From contig JACVQI010000003.1 of NCBI GenBank assembly GCA_015661095.1, forward strand, positions 1 to 27,960: 27,960 nt of DNA, written 5' to 3'. A program made the translations under genes and the position numbers. Shown in pieces: positions 16,531 to 25,004 of this stretch (the first letter of the stretch is position 1; each line of letters opens with the position of its first letter). Origin of the DNA: Gammaproteobacteria bacterium (GTDB taxonomy: Bacteria; Pseudomonadota; Gammaproteobacteria; Eutrophobiales; Eutrophobiaceae). A model generated the notes under the pieces. It had not been told where the DNA came from, did no database searches, and saw only the letters and a program-made list of their open reading frames with translations.

Positions 16531-17936
16531 TATTTTGGTTTTCTGATATCCAAAAAAACATTTACACTAGTATCATCTTTGCTGATTTTATATTGTGTCT
16601 GCTTCGGCGCAAGATCCTGCATATCACGTTCATCACGATATATAAGATTCCATTCAAGTAAATGCTCCATCTGGTAGCGATTTGGATTGGATGGATCAAC
16701 ATTTGTTACGGTAACGAGCCCACCAGGTTTTAGCCAGGTATAAAAAAGCTCAACCAGCCGTTTGCATATCTGGTCGGAGAAGTAATCGAATAATCCCGCG
16801 CAATAAACCATATCGTATAACTGGATGTTAGATCTGTTTCTTTGATGCGCTTCCCGTAATAAATCATCAATTGATTTAATCAAAAATCTGATGACCGGCT
16901 TATAGCCGCTTTTCGATATTGTATTTTCGATCTCAATTTTAGCGTAATTTATGGTTTCTTCATTAAAATCGACCAATTGCAACGATGATTGAGTGGCATG
17001 GGGATTATCAGCGATGAAATTCTGAACTTCCAGGGCAGGACCACAGCCAATGTTTATGACAGAAAATATCCTTTCCTCTTCTACGATAACCCTGTCAGAT
17101 TCCTCCGTCAGGCGATCCTGGATCATCTTGATACGCCCCCTGTGTGCAGACGGAGCCGATGATTCGATATGAAAGATATCTATGATTCTCGCATAGATAC
17201 TTCTTGGTTTTTCTATTGACTGCTTCAACATCATATTGACCATTTCATAATCACCTGCGAATCCCAGAGGTTTCATAAACGCACGATGAGCGAAAGGTGA
17301 ACATAAAATCAATGGATGCAGGGCTCTTCTGGCAAAAGCTTTGTGCTTCATGACTTCCGGTTCAGGGATTCTGCTGGCCTCATGCTCAAACTGCATGAAT
17401 AGCTCAGCCAGTTTGGGATCTACCGGTGGTTTTATTTCTTCAAAATAAGCCTCAAATAAATTATCTGAATCCATACCTTCAGATCGCAGACCAGCATCGA
17501 TTTCTGCTTCGTCGAGCCATCTGTTGAGTTCCCCCAAAAAGTTTCGAATACTGTCAACAGTAAGCTTGTAAGATGGATTCAAGGAATGACCTTCCGTCCA
17601 GTCATTGATGAATCGCTCCGTTTCAAGTTTCAGAACACCTCCCGGGCGCAGGCCATGCAGATCTGACCAGGTGTCTGTTAATGTCACTGTAACAATTATC
17701 ATGATGCCTGTGGTTACAATATTACTTACTATCGCCCGGCCTTTGTATATTTCTCTTTCGCCGCGAATAATGAGCAGATCGGAAAGCACTTCACTTAACT
17801 GCAATATGGAGAATGGGTTGTAAACTTCAAACAAGGCTGAAGTTCTTGATATATGTATCAAAGTACCACGGCCATGACGTCCCTGGTTGTTGGTAAACAT
17901 TACAAGGCTGTCTATTTCAGATAGCGAAGTTTGCAT
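16530..17936 (-). CDS. phcB: PhcB-like SAM-dependent methyltransferase (fatty acid methyl ester signal synthase family)
   Basis: 468 residues. The C-terminal half is a class I SAM methyltransferase: motif I VINIGCGPALEV (293-304), acidic D323 in LVDFNEE, motif II-like YDMVYCAGLFDYFSD (374-388) and the post-motif LKPGGLVTVTNV (402-413). The middle contains HPLILCSPFAHRAF and PLGFAGDYEM (223-232), which I recognise from proteins annotated as extracellular-factor 3-hydroxypalmitate methyl ester biosynthesis (PhcB). PhcB makes the 3-hydroxy fatty acid methyl ester signal of Ralstonia. The first 100 residues look like a small beta-rich, PilZ-like barrel with only a partial R-rich motif. It starts 26 bases after the PKS stop and is coupled to the kinase gene downstream, so PKS, methyltransferase and kinase form one operon. 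The family call rests on remembered motifs plus the phcB-S-R-Q-like gene order, not on an alignment. Confidence 0.75.
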   Translation of the reverse strand: MQTSLSEIDSLVMFTNNQGRHGRGTLIHISRTSALFEVYNPFSILQLSEVLSDLLIIRGEREIYKGRAIVSNIVTTGIMIIVTVTLTDTWSDLHGLRPGGVLKLETERFINDWTEGHSLNPSYKLTVDSIRNFLGELNRWLDEAEIDAGLRSEGMDSDNLFEAYFEEIKPPVDPKLAELFMQFEHEASRIPEPEVMKHKAFARRALHPLILCSPFAHRAFMKPLGFAGDYEMVNMMLKQSIEKPRSIYARIIDIFHIESSAPSAHRGRIKMIQDRLTEESDRVIVEEERIFSVINIGCGPALEVQNFIADNPHATQSSLQLVDFNEETINYAKIEIENTISKSGYKPVIRFLIKSIDDLLREAHQRNRSNIQLYDMVYCAGLFDYFSDQICKRLVELFYTWLKPGGLVTVTNVDPSNPNRYQMEHLLEWNLIYRDERDMQDLAPKQTQYKISKDDTSVNVFLDIRKPK

Positions 17937-17962
17937 AACCCCAACCAGGTGAAAGTGTCAAA

Positions 17963-20900
17963 TTAATAAACGACTGAACTGGTGCCGGGAGCGGTTAATT
18001 TGGATGACAATAGCATCAGGCGGTTTATTATTTCATCAGTGAGACTTGCTATAGTTGGTTGCTTGAATAGTTCCATAGCCGATATGTCAACGCCAAACTC
18101 CTCATTAATGGCAATACTTAATTCTAGCAATATCAGTGAATCGACCCCAAGACTGTCAAGTTTTTGAGTATTATTTATTTTTTCCGGAGACAGTTTTATG
18201 ATTCTGGCCATACCGGCCCGCAGTATTTCGGAAATATATTCACTGCATTCAGTTGAAGATTTGTCCTGCATATATTCAAGTAATGCCAACGCTTTTACGC
18301 TCAAAGGATTATCGTTAATATCCGATCTTCTCTTAATCAGCTCTCTAAAACGACTCGATTTTGCAATTTGATTGATTTTCCCCCATCGTGACCAATCCAT
18401 ATCGAAGACGCCTATCTGCGGATTCTTCTGTGATAGTACATATTCAATAGCTGCGAAGGCAGTATTATTTGATAATCCTTTAATACCTTCCATCTCCAGG
18501 ATGTCTCCAATTTCGCGATTCCTTGCAACGACTCCGGCATCAGCGAGCACGCCCCAATTAATGGTATAAGCCGGATAGTTGTTGATTCTTGCCATGTATG
18601 CGAATTCATCCAGGAAAGCATTCGCTGCGACATAATTAGCTTGCCCTTTGTTTCCCACAATGGAGGATATCGATGAAAAAGATATGAAGAAATCAAGCTT
18701 CAATGATTTTGTGCATTGATAAAGATTCATGGTGCCGCTTACTTTTGGAGATATGACCTTCATGAACCGATCTTCAGTCATGTCCTTGAGGAACGCATCG
18801 TCCAGTACCATGGCACTATTGAAAATACCCAGTAGCGGCGGACCTCCATTTTGCAATTTTTCCGTTAAATTATGAACGGCGTTAAAATCCGCAATATCTA
18901 AAGTCTGAACATCTATACGCACTCCCTTTCCCTGAATTTCCTGGATTATTCGTTTGCATTCATCCGATTTTGCCCCGCTACGACTGATGAGGACCAGTCT
19001 GCCAATCGTTTGGTCTGCCAGCCACCGTGCCACCGCAAGTCCAAAGCCTGAAGTGCCACCTGCAATTAAATATGTACCATCAGGGCTGAATAAAGTTTTA
19101 TTTGCTCGTTCCTCGATAGCTACGTTTTCCGATACAAACTTTACAACTATTTTTCCGATGTGCTTACCTTGACCCATGAAGCGAAATGCATCGATTATTG
19201 AACTGGCCTTGAAGATTTCTACTGGTAATGGTTTGAAGTAGCCGTTGTCGAAACAGCCGGCCACGGTTTTCATCAATTGCGAGATCTTTTCTGGCTTCTC
19301 AGCATGCATTCGATCGAAATCTACCGCGGAAAAAGTGATGTTCTTATTGAAAGGGAGCATTGGCAGGTTCGTATTTGCTACGATATCTGCTTTGCCAGCT
19401 TCAATAAAGCGTCCATATGGCGCCAGGAGATTCATGCTATGTATGAGTGCCTCGCCGGAAAGAGTATTCAAGATGACATCAACACCATAACCGCCCGTAA
19501 TCTCCAGTATTTCATCATGGAAATCCAGGGACCGTGAATCCATGACATATTTAACCCCAAGTGATTTCAGATAATTACGTTTCTCAGAGGTGCTGGCGGT
19601 TGCATATATTTCCGTTCCTATCATACTGGCTACCTGTATCGCCGCCAGACCCAGTCCGCCCGCCGCACTATGAATTAAAACCTTTTCTCCCTGCGTCAAC
19701 CTGGCAATCTCCACCAATGCATAATAGGCGGTACAAAATACAATATGAAAAAGAGATTCCTCCGATTTCAAGACTGCGGGTTTTTTAATTACAAATTCAG
19801 CAGGAGCAATTGCATATGATCTATAACCATCTATTACGGCAGCAATGACTTCATCCCCAGGTTGCAAGTTTTTAACTTTTTCTCCTACGGCGGTAACGGT
19901 GCCGCTGATTTCCATGCCTGGGTAATGGCCGAAATATGTTCCGGCTATGGTTTTTTCGGCAATCGTCCCATAGATTTTTAAAATGTCTTTGAAATTTATT
20001 CCGGCGTAATGAGACTTGATCTCAACCTGATTACCGACAGGCACAATCCGCTCGAAAGGTTTGTAGATTAAACTATCAACATGTCCGGCCTTCCGCTGAA
20101 TAATTTTGACCGGTTCGACCGTTGATACGGAAATTGTTTTTATTTCTGAATGTTCCGATTCCAGTGGCATTTGAGTTAATTTCTTGATGTGAGGCTTGCC
20201 TGACCGTATAGCTAAATCATTGATATTACTATCTAATATGTAGCGCATCCATTCGTTGATCTTGTCAGTAGGACTATCAACACACAGATCAACAAGTTTG
20301 TAATGTATATTCGGAAATTCATTCTCGATTAGCGGTAGTAATCCCCAGAAAGAGCTGCTGTTCAGATTTATCAGGCGCTCGTCATTTGTAACACATTGGG
20401 CTCCACGAGTAATTACAACGAGGTTAATAGGATTCTCGATTTCGCTACAGGCCTGAATGAGATAAATTAAAGACATTGCCTGCGAGCAAACTTCGGCAGC
20501 GCTGATTTTGACTGGATCGTTATATACGGGCCAGAAATAGTAGATATGGCTGATTCTCGAGATATTCACAACGGTCAACAAATGTTTAAAATCTGTTTTT
20601 ATGCCTGGATTTACCGTAAAGTGTGTTTCAGTTAACTGAGTGTATTTTTTACCGGGTAATATTTTGTAATAACATTTGCCAGCATCCTTCAGGAGATTTT
20701 CAAAAATTACTGAAACTTCTGATGTATCGGAAAAAATCAGGCAATTGTCCGGAATGGTTGCAACCGGCGTGTTGTCATATGCTTCCCATACCGGCAGATA
20801 CACATATTTTTCAACTAATGATTTTTTACTATCCGTAGCCGTTAACAAGGACTTGCTGACACAGGATTTTATTTCTACGCAAACATTGCCCTCAAAATCA

Positions 20901-23900
20901 AATATCAAAAAATCCGCGATTAATGTGTCATTGTTACGTTTTAAGAGTGTGCCATGGCAGTAGCATTCTGGAGGCGGGCTCCTCAATACTGCTACTCTGG
21001 CAATACTGACCGGGACAAACGATTTGTTGTCCGGTATCAGGGACAGTAGCGTGTGAAAAGCACAATCCAATAGCACAGGAGGTAATAAATATTGATTATT
21101 ATCTGCGGAAAGTTTCTCGATACAATCTATGTGAACCAGATACTCGGAATCTGATACCCATAACTCACGCGCATTTTTAAAAAAATATCCATAGTCAAGG
21201 CCACGATTTTGTAAATTGGCATAAAGTTCTTCAATGGGATATTTAACCGTAATGCGATCCCGCAATAAATTTACATCAGATGGATTGTTGAATTTTTTAA
21301 AAGTATAAGGAGATTTGATTAATTTTCCTGATGCATGTTTTTTCCACGTTGAATCGTCATCATTCAGGCGACTATAGACATTGAAATTTTGATTTGTGTC
21401 GTCATGCTCCAGGCATAAAATCTGATTTTTCTTAGGTTCAATCAGCAATATGTTATGAAACTCAATGTCTGTGAGAACTATGGGTTGACAGTCATGAATC
21501 TTTTTATGGAGGGCCAGCCCGGCCTCGACGTAAGCGGAACCTGGAAAGACAATTTCTGTGTTTACACGATGGTCGTTGAGAAATGGAAAATACTGGGAAT
21601 TGATTTCAACCGACCAGCTGTGCCCTGGGCGGTCAAGCATCTGGTTGAACATTACATGGTCTGAATTGCCCAGACGATCCTGCCGGGATGCTTTGGATTC
21701 GAGCCAGTAAAAATCCTGTTGCCAGGGATAAGTGGGTAGTGCGAGAAATTTTCCGCCCGGGGGAATAACCCTATGCCAATTTATATCAAAGCCCAGACAA
21801 TATAACTGTCCTAAAGACATATACACACTTTTGTAATCAGGAGTCTTGCGATTCAGCGTGGGTATCACCTGTGCCCGTTTCTGCAATGATGCAGCGATTT
21901 CCCTGATTGAATGCGCTAACACGGGATGTGGGCTAATCTCAAGGAAGTTGCTGTAACCTGAATTTATCAATTTCTTGACTCCGTGCAGGAGCTGCACCGG
22001 TTGTCTTACATTGTTCCACCAATATTCATTGTTAATAGTATTGCCATTTGAGAATTCTCCGGTAACAGTTGATACCAATTTTATCCGTGTTATTGCTGGT
22101 TGCAGGGTATTTAACTCCAATAACAGTTCATGTTTGATTTCGTCCATTTGCGGGCTATGGTAGGCGACTTCAACTTCCAGAAATCTGTTGAAGATGTTTT
22201 GTTCAGTCAATTTGTTCGAAATCGATTGTAACTGCTGCTTATCGCCCGACAGGGTTAGACTGTTTGGGGCATTTACTGCAGCTATGGACACCCCTCTGTA
22301 AGAATTTAGCAGCAGAGCCGCGTCTGCTGCTGACAGGCCGGCTGCAAGCATTGCGCCCTGTCCAGCAGTTTTGGCCTGTAAACGACTGCGTTGCACACTG
22401 ACTTTAATTGCTTCAGGCAATGTTAACGCTCCACAGATGCAGGTTGCTGTGACTTCGCCAACGCTATGGCCGATAACTGCATCCGGAATAATCCCAAAAG
22501 ATTTTAATAATATTGTCAGGGCATACTGGATGACAAAGTTTGCTGGTTGTGCAACCTCGGTTTTTGCTATTTCTGAAGTCTGCTCATCTTTCAATAAGGC
22601 GGTCAGAACTGACCATCCGGCTTCTTGCTGAAACATTTGGTCACACTCTTCAACTGCAGCCCGAAATACAGTCTCACGTTCCAGCAGTTCTCTCGCCATG
22701 CCCCACCACTGTGGTCCCATGCCAGAATATACAAAGACCAGTTTTGTCTCAGAATTGTTTTGTACACCTGAAGCCATTTCAGTCGCAGGTGACCCGGAAC
22801 TGACAAGTTCAAGTTTATTGCGCATATCCTCTATCGAATTAGCTACAAGAGCTAACCGATGGTTGTGGTGAGTGCGTCTTTGACTGAGGGTAAATAAAAA
22901 ATCCACCATGGCTGAATCAGTATTATTGGTGGACAGGAAAAAAGCATATTTCCCAGCGAGTTCCCGCAGCGCAACTTCACTGCGGGCTGAAATCGGCACC
23001 AGAAAGGGTTTTTGCCAATTGGCAATAACAGATGTCAGACTGTTGCTGGGGACTGGCGGCGGGGCCTGCTCCATGAGCACATGGGCATTGGTCCCGCCAT
23101 ATCCGAATGAGTTTACACCAGCATAACGGGTACGATCCTGATGAGGCCAGTCTGTAAGCTGGGTCGATATCCTTATACACATAGCATCAAAAGGGATATC
23201 CGGATTAGGTATTTCAAAATGCAGATTGGGAGGGATCTTGTTTTCATGAAGGCATAAGCTGGCTTTGATCAGTCCTGCAATACCGGCTGCGGCTTCCAGA
23301 TGGCCAATATTAGTTTTAACGGAGCCAACCATACATTTGTCTGTTTTGCTACGCCCTTCAGAAAGAACACTGTTCAGAGCTTGCGCTTCCTTTGGATCGC
23401 CAGCTCGTGTTCCAGTGCCATGAGCTTCGATATACTGGATTTCTGCTGGCGCAACACCAGCCTGCCGATAAACATGTCGAATCAATTGTTCCTGAGCGTC
23501 TGCATTAGGCATTGAAATCCCTTGCGTGCGGCCATCCTGATTGACGCCGGTCATTTTTATAAGTGCGTATATGTGATCAGCATCCTCGATGGCTCTGGAG
23601 AGGGGTTTTAAAAAAACAATTCCAGCGCCTTCTCCGCGAGTATAACCAGCAGCTCTCTCGTCAAAAGCCATGCAGCGCGCATGTTCAGAAAGAAACTGGC
23701 CTTTACTCATGGCGATGGGATATTCTGGCCGTAACATAACATTAGCCCCGCCTGAAAATGCCATATCGCATTCATCATGCCAGATACTTTGACAAGCGTA
23801 ATGTGTGGCAACCAATGATGATGAGCAGGCTGTATCCATGGTGACACTAGGGCCATGCAGGTCAAATACATATGACAAACGGTTAGACAGGATGGTCATG

Positions 23901-24364
23901 GTGGAACTGGTTGGTGTGTGTGAGTTAACCAATTCCCGATTGAGTGGCCCCATGTTCATTAACATGTTATCGAGCATGAACCCACCTATGAAGACACCGG
24001 TTCTTGATCCCAGCAGCGATTCCAGTTGCAGCCCGGCATCTTCGATTGCTTCCCAGGTCACTTCCAGCAGCAATCGTTGCTGTGGGTCCATGGTTTCAGC
24101 TTCACGTGGCGAGATGCCGAAAAAAAGCGGATCAAAGAATTCGATTTTTTCTTTGAGAAAACCGCCCTGTTTGGCATAGCTTTTCCCCGGTTTATCGGGA
24201 TCAGGATCGTAGAATTTACGCACATCCCAACGATCGGCCGGTATATCGACGATCGCGTCTATACCCTGACACAGGTTTCGCCAGAACAAGCGGGGATTGG
24301 AAGCGCCACCGGGAAATCGACAACCTATACCGATAATAGCTATAGGTTCCTTTTTTATACTCAT
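17963..24364 (-). CDS. Type I highly reducing polyketide synthase, single module KS-AT-DH-psiKR-ER-KR-ACP
   Basis: 2133 residues. KS about 5-432: C180 in DTACSSS, H315 in EAHGTGT, H355 in NIGHLE. AT about 540-845: S634 in GHSVGE and VAYHSP (733-738), a malonyl-type signature like that of iterative fungal synthases. DH about 902-1175: H932, with Thr instead of Gly in the HxxxGxxxxP motif, and D1100. Structural KR half about 1185-1410. ER about 1418-1742 with HSAAGGLGLAAIQ. KR about 1760-1990: GGTSGFG, S1898, Y1911, N1915 and an LDD motif (1854-1856) that predicts a D (R) hydroxyl. ACP about 2035-2115: S2076 in GVDSL. There is no C-methyltransferase, thioesterase or reductase domain. All reductive domains in one module suggest iterative synthesis of a fatty-acid-like chain. 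The methyltransferase gene follows after 26 bases. No phosphopantetheinyl transferase gene is present. The start ATG at 24364 has only a weak ribosome site. Confidence 0.93.
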   Translation of the reverse strand: MSIKKEPIAIIGIGCRFPGGASNPRLFWRNLCQGIDAIVDIPADRWDVRKFYDPDPDKPGKSYAKQGGFLKEKIEFFDPLFFGISPREAETMDPQQRLLLEVTWEAIEDAGLQLESLLGSRTGVFIGGFMLDNMLMNMGPLNRELVNSHTPTSSTMTILSNRLSYVFDLHGPSVTMDTACSSSLVATHYACQSIWHDECDMAFSGGANVMLRPEYPIAMSKGQFLSEHARCMAFDERAAGYTRGEGAGIVFLKPLSRAIEDADHIYALIKMTGVNQDGRTQGISMPNADAQEQLIRHVYRQAGVAPAEIQYIEAHGTGTRAGDPKEAQALNSVLSEGRSKTDKCMVGSVKTNIGHLEAAAGIAGLIKASLCLHENKIPPNLHFEIPNPDIPFDAMCIRISTQLTDWPHQDRTRYAGVNSFGYGGTNAHVLMEQAPPPVPSNSLTSVIANWQKPFLVPISARSEVALRELAGKYAFFLSTNNTDSAMVDFLFTLSQRRTHHNHRLALVANSIEDMRNKLELVSSGSPATEMASGVQNNSETKLVFVYSGMGPQWWGMARELLERETVFRAAVEECDQMFQQEAGWSVLTALLKDEQTSEIAKTEVAQPANFVIQYALTILLKSFGIIPDAVIGHSVGEVTATCICGALTLPEAIKVSVQRSRLQAKTAGQGAMLAAGLSAADAALLLNSYRGVSIAAVNAPNSLTLSGDKQQLQSISNKLTEQNIFNRFLEVEVAYHSPQMDEIKHELLLELNTLQPAITRIKLVSTVTGEFSNGNTINNEYWWNNVRQPVQLLHGVKKLINSGYSNFLEISPHPVLAHSIREIAASLQKRAQVIPTLNRKTPDYKSVYMSLGQLYCLGFDINWHRVIPPGGKFLALPTYPWQQDFYWLESKASRQDRLGNSDHVMFNQMLDRPGHSWSVEINSQYFPFLNDHRVNTEIVFPGSAYVEAGLALHKKIHDCQPIVLTDIEFHNILLIEPKKNQILCLEHDDTNQNFNVYSRLNDDDSTWKKHASGKLIKSPYTFKKFNNPSDVNLLRDRITVKYPIEELYANLQNRGLDYGYFFKNARELWVSDSEYLVHIDCIEKLSADNNQYLLPPVLLDCAFHTLLSLIPDNKSFVPVSIARVAVLRSPPPECYCHGTLLKRNNDTLIADFLIFDFEGNVCVEIKSCVSKSLLTATDSKKSLVEKYVYLPVWEAYDNTPVATIPDNCLIFSDTSEVSVIFENLLKDAGKCYYKILPGKKYTQLTETHFTVNPGIKTDFKHLLTVVNISRISHIYYFWPVYNDPVKISAAEVCSQAMSLIYLIQACSEIENPINLVVITRGAQCVTNDERLINLNSSSFWGLLPLIENEFPNIHYKLVDLCVDSPTDKINEWMRYILDSNINDLAIRSGKPHIKKLTQMPLESEHSEIKTISVSTVEPVKIIQRKAGHVDSLIYKPFERIVPVGNQVEIKSHYAGINFKDILKIYGTIAEKTIAGTYFGHYPGMEISGTVTAVGEKVKNLQPGDEVIAAVIDGYRSYAIAPAEFVIKKPAVLKSEESLFHIVFCTAYYALVEIARLTQGEKVLIHSAAGGLGLAAIQVASMIGTEIYATASTSEKRNYLKSLGVKYVMDSRSLDFHDEILEITGGYGVDVILNTLSGEALIHSMNLLAPYGRFIEAGKADIVANTNLPMLPFNKNITFSAVDFDRMHAEKPEKISQLMKTVAGCFDNGYFKPLPVEIFKASSIIDAFRFMGQGKHIGKIVVKFVSENVAIEERANKTLFSPDGTYLIAGGTSGFGLAVARWLADQTIGRLVLISRSGAKSDECKRIIQEIQGKGVRIDVQTLDIADFNAVHNLTEKLQNGGPPLLGIFNSAMVLDDAFLKDMTEDRFMKVISPKVSGTMNLYQCTKSLKLDFFISFSSISSIVGNKGQANYVAANAFLDEFAYMARINNYPAYTINWGVLADAGVVARNREIGDILEMEGIKGLSNNTAFAAIEYVLSQKNPQIGVFDMDWSRWGKINQIAKSSRFRELIKRRSDINDNPLSVKALALLEYMQDKSSTECSEYISEILRAGMARIIKLSPEKINNTQKLDSLGVDSLILLELSIAINEEFGVDISAMELFKQPTIASLTDEIINRLMLLSSKLTAPGTSSVVY

Positions 24365-24620
24365 CCGTATCTATCCATCTGGGTACTGCGATATCTCATG
24401 AGTCCTGTTTTACACAACTGAATTGATTGTACTGAAAATTCCACAGAAATTCAGTGGAAATACTTATACAGTGATTACTGCATAACTATTTAATTATTCA
24501 ATAAGATTGATTTTAAGCAGGAAATATAGAGATAGTTCATGTGTTGATCACTTCTATTTAACGAGAAGTGACTATAGACAGTGGTGATCCAGCGACGAAT
24601 TGGCGCGGCTGGCGCTGGAA
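24365..24620 (-). promoter_or_regulatory. AT-rich upstream region of the PKS operon with inverted repeats
   Basis: No gene is seen here. Two dyads stand out. TTCCAC (24439-24444) pairs with GTGGAA (24454-24459), and this overlaps an alternative pairing of CTGAA (24432-24436) with TTCAG (24450-24454), so the two cannot form together. TCACTTCT (24548-24555) and AGAAGTGA (24564-24571) are a perfect 8-base inverted repeat about 185 bases before the PKS start. A possible -10 (TATAAG on the minus strand, near 24462-24468) lies about 100 bases from the start but has no good -35. The region very probably holds the operon promoter; the exact site is not resolved. Confidence 0.4.
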
Positions 24621-24806
24621 TTACAACAGTCGGTTTCCTGGTGGAGCAGGCAGTTGCTCATCTTCCTCCACTGAAACCATGTCTTTGCTTTCACAAAGTG
24701 ACACATTAATGATGGCAATGGCTTTCTCCGCCGCCGGTCGGCCGAAATCGACTGCCAGGCGATGGCAGTCGATCAGATCAATCTCACCCTTGATTGTGCG
24801 GTCCAA
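24621..24806 (-). CDS. Possible small protein or gene remnant, unknown
   Basis: A 61-residue frame starting with TTG at 24806, with GGGG eight bases upstream, ending TAA. Codon choice (many GC-ending codons such as GAC, CGC, ATC, GCC) looks coding-like and differs from the AT-rich PKS next to it. The peptide contains IDLIDCHRLAVDFGRPAAEKA and an acidic SVEEDEQ stretch. I do not recognise a family. An in-frame stop lies one codon before the TTG, so it cannot extend. It may be a remnant left between nrdB and the PKS operon. Confidence 0.22.
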   Translation of the reverse strand: MDRTIKGEIDLIDCHRLAVDFGRPAAEKAIAIINVSLCESKDMVSVEEDEQLPAPPGNRLL

Positions 24807-24841
24807 TTTTTACACCCCGCTATATGCTGATTTATTGAAGA

Positions 24842-24868
24842 AACCCTGAGCAATCATTATTCAGGGTT
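24842..24868 (-). terminator. Hairpin with T-rich tail, candidate terminator after nrdB
   Basis: AACCCTGA (24842-24849) and TCAGGGTT (24861-24868) form a perfect 8-bp stem with an 11-base loop. Read on the minus strand it is followed by TTTCTTC, a moderate T-rich tail. It lies about 140 bases beyond the nrdB stop and is the last of several hairpins there. Confidence 0.45.
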
Positions 24869-24874
24869 CCCTGT

Positions 24875-24986
24875 GCATGAACACGGGTAATGCCGGTTCA
24901 TGCTGGAATAAGAAGGCCTGGTATCCGGAAGAGGCTGGAGATACCAGGCAATAGCCGAGTTTCCTCTCGGCTCCCCGCTAAGGCGG
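24875..24986. repeat. Array of four adjacent hairpins between nrdB and the PKS region
   Basis: Four perfect or near-perfect stems almost touch. GCATGAAC/GTTCATGC (24875-24882 with 24896-24903) has a nested CGG/CCG. GCCTGGTATC/GATACCAGGC (24916-24925 with 24940-24949) is a 10-bp stem with a 14-base loop. AGCCGAG/CTCGGCT (24953-24959 with 24966-24972) has a 6-base loop, and CCGC/GCGG (24975-24978 with 24983-24986) a 4-base loop. Unpaired gaps are only 2 to 12 bases. Such density suggests a structured RNA, the nrdB 3' end, or an intergenic palindromic element. I could not match it to a known RNA family. Confidence 0.5.
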
Positions 24987-25004
24987 TCACGGTAAAATCG
25001 TTGT

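Noticed and set aside
18900..21000. Possible C-methyltransferase domain between DH and ER of the PKS
   Set aside because: The space of about 245 residues (1175-1420) fits the structural half of a split KR and has no SAM-binding motif.
24568..24849. Plus-strand frame of 93 codons in the PKS-nrdB gap
   Set aside because: Low-complexity Ser/Arg-rich translation with a GTG start; the minus-strand frame over the same bases has better codon use.
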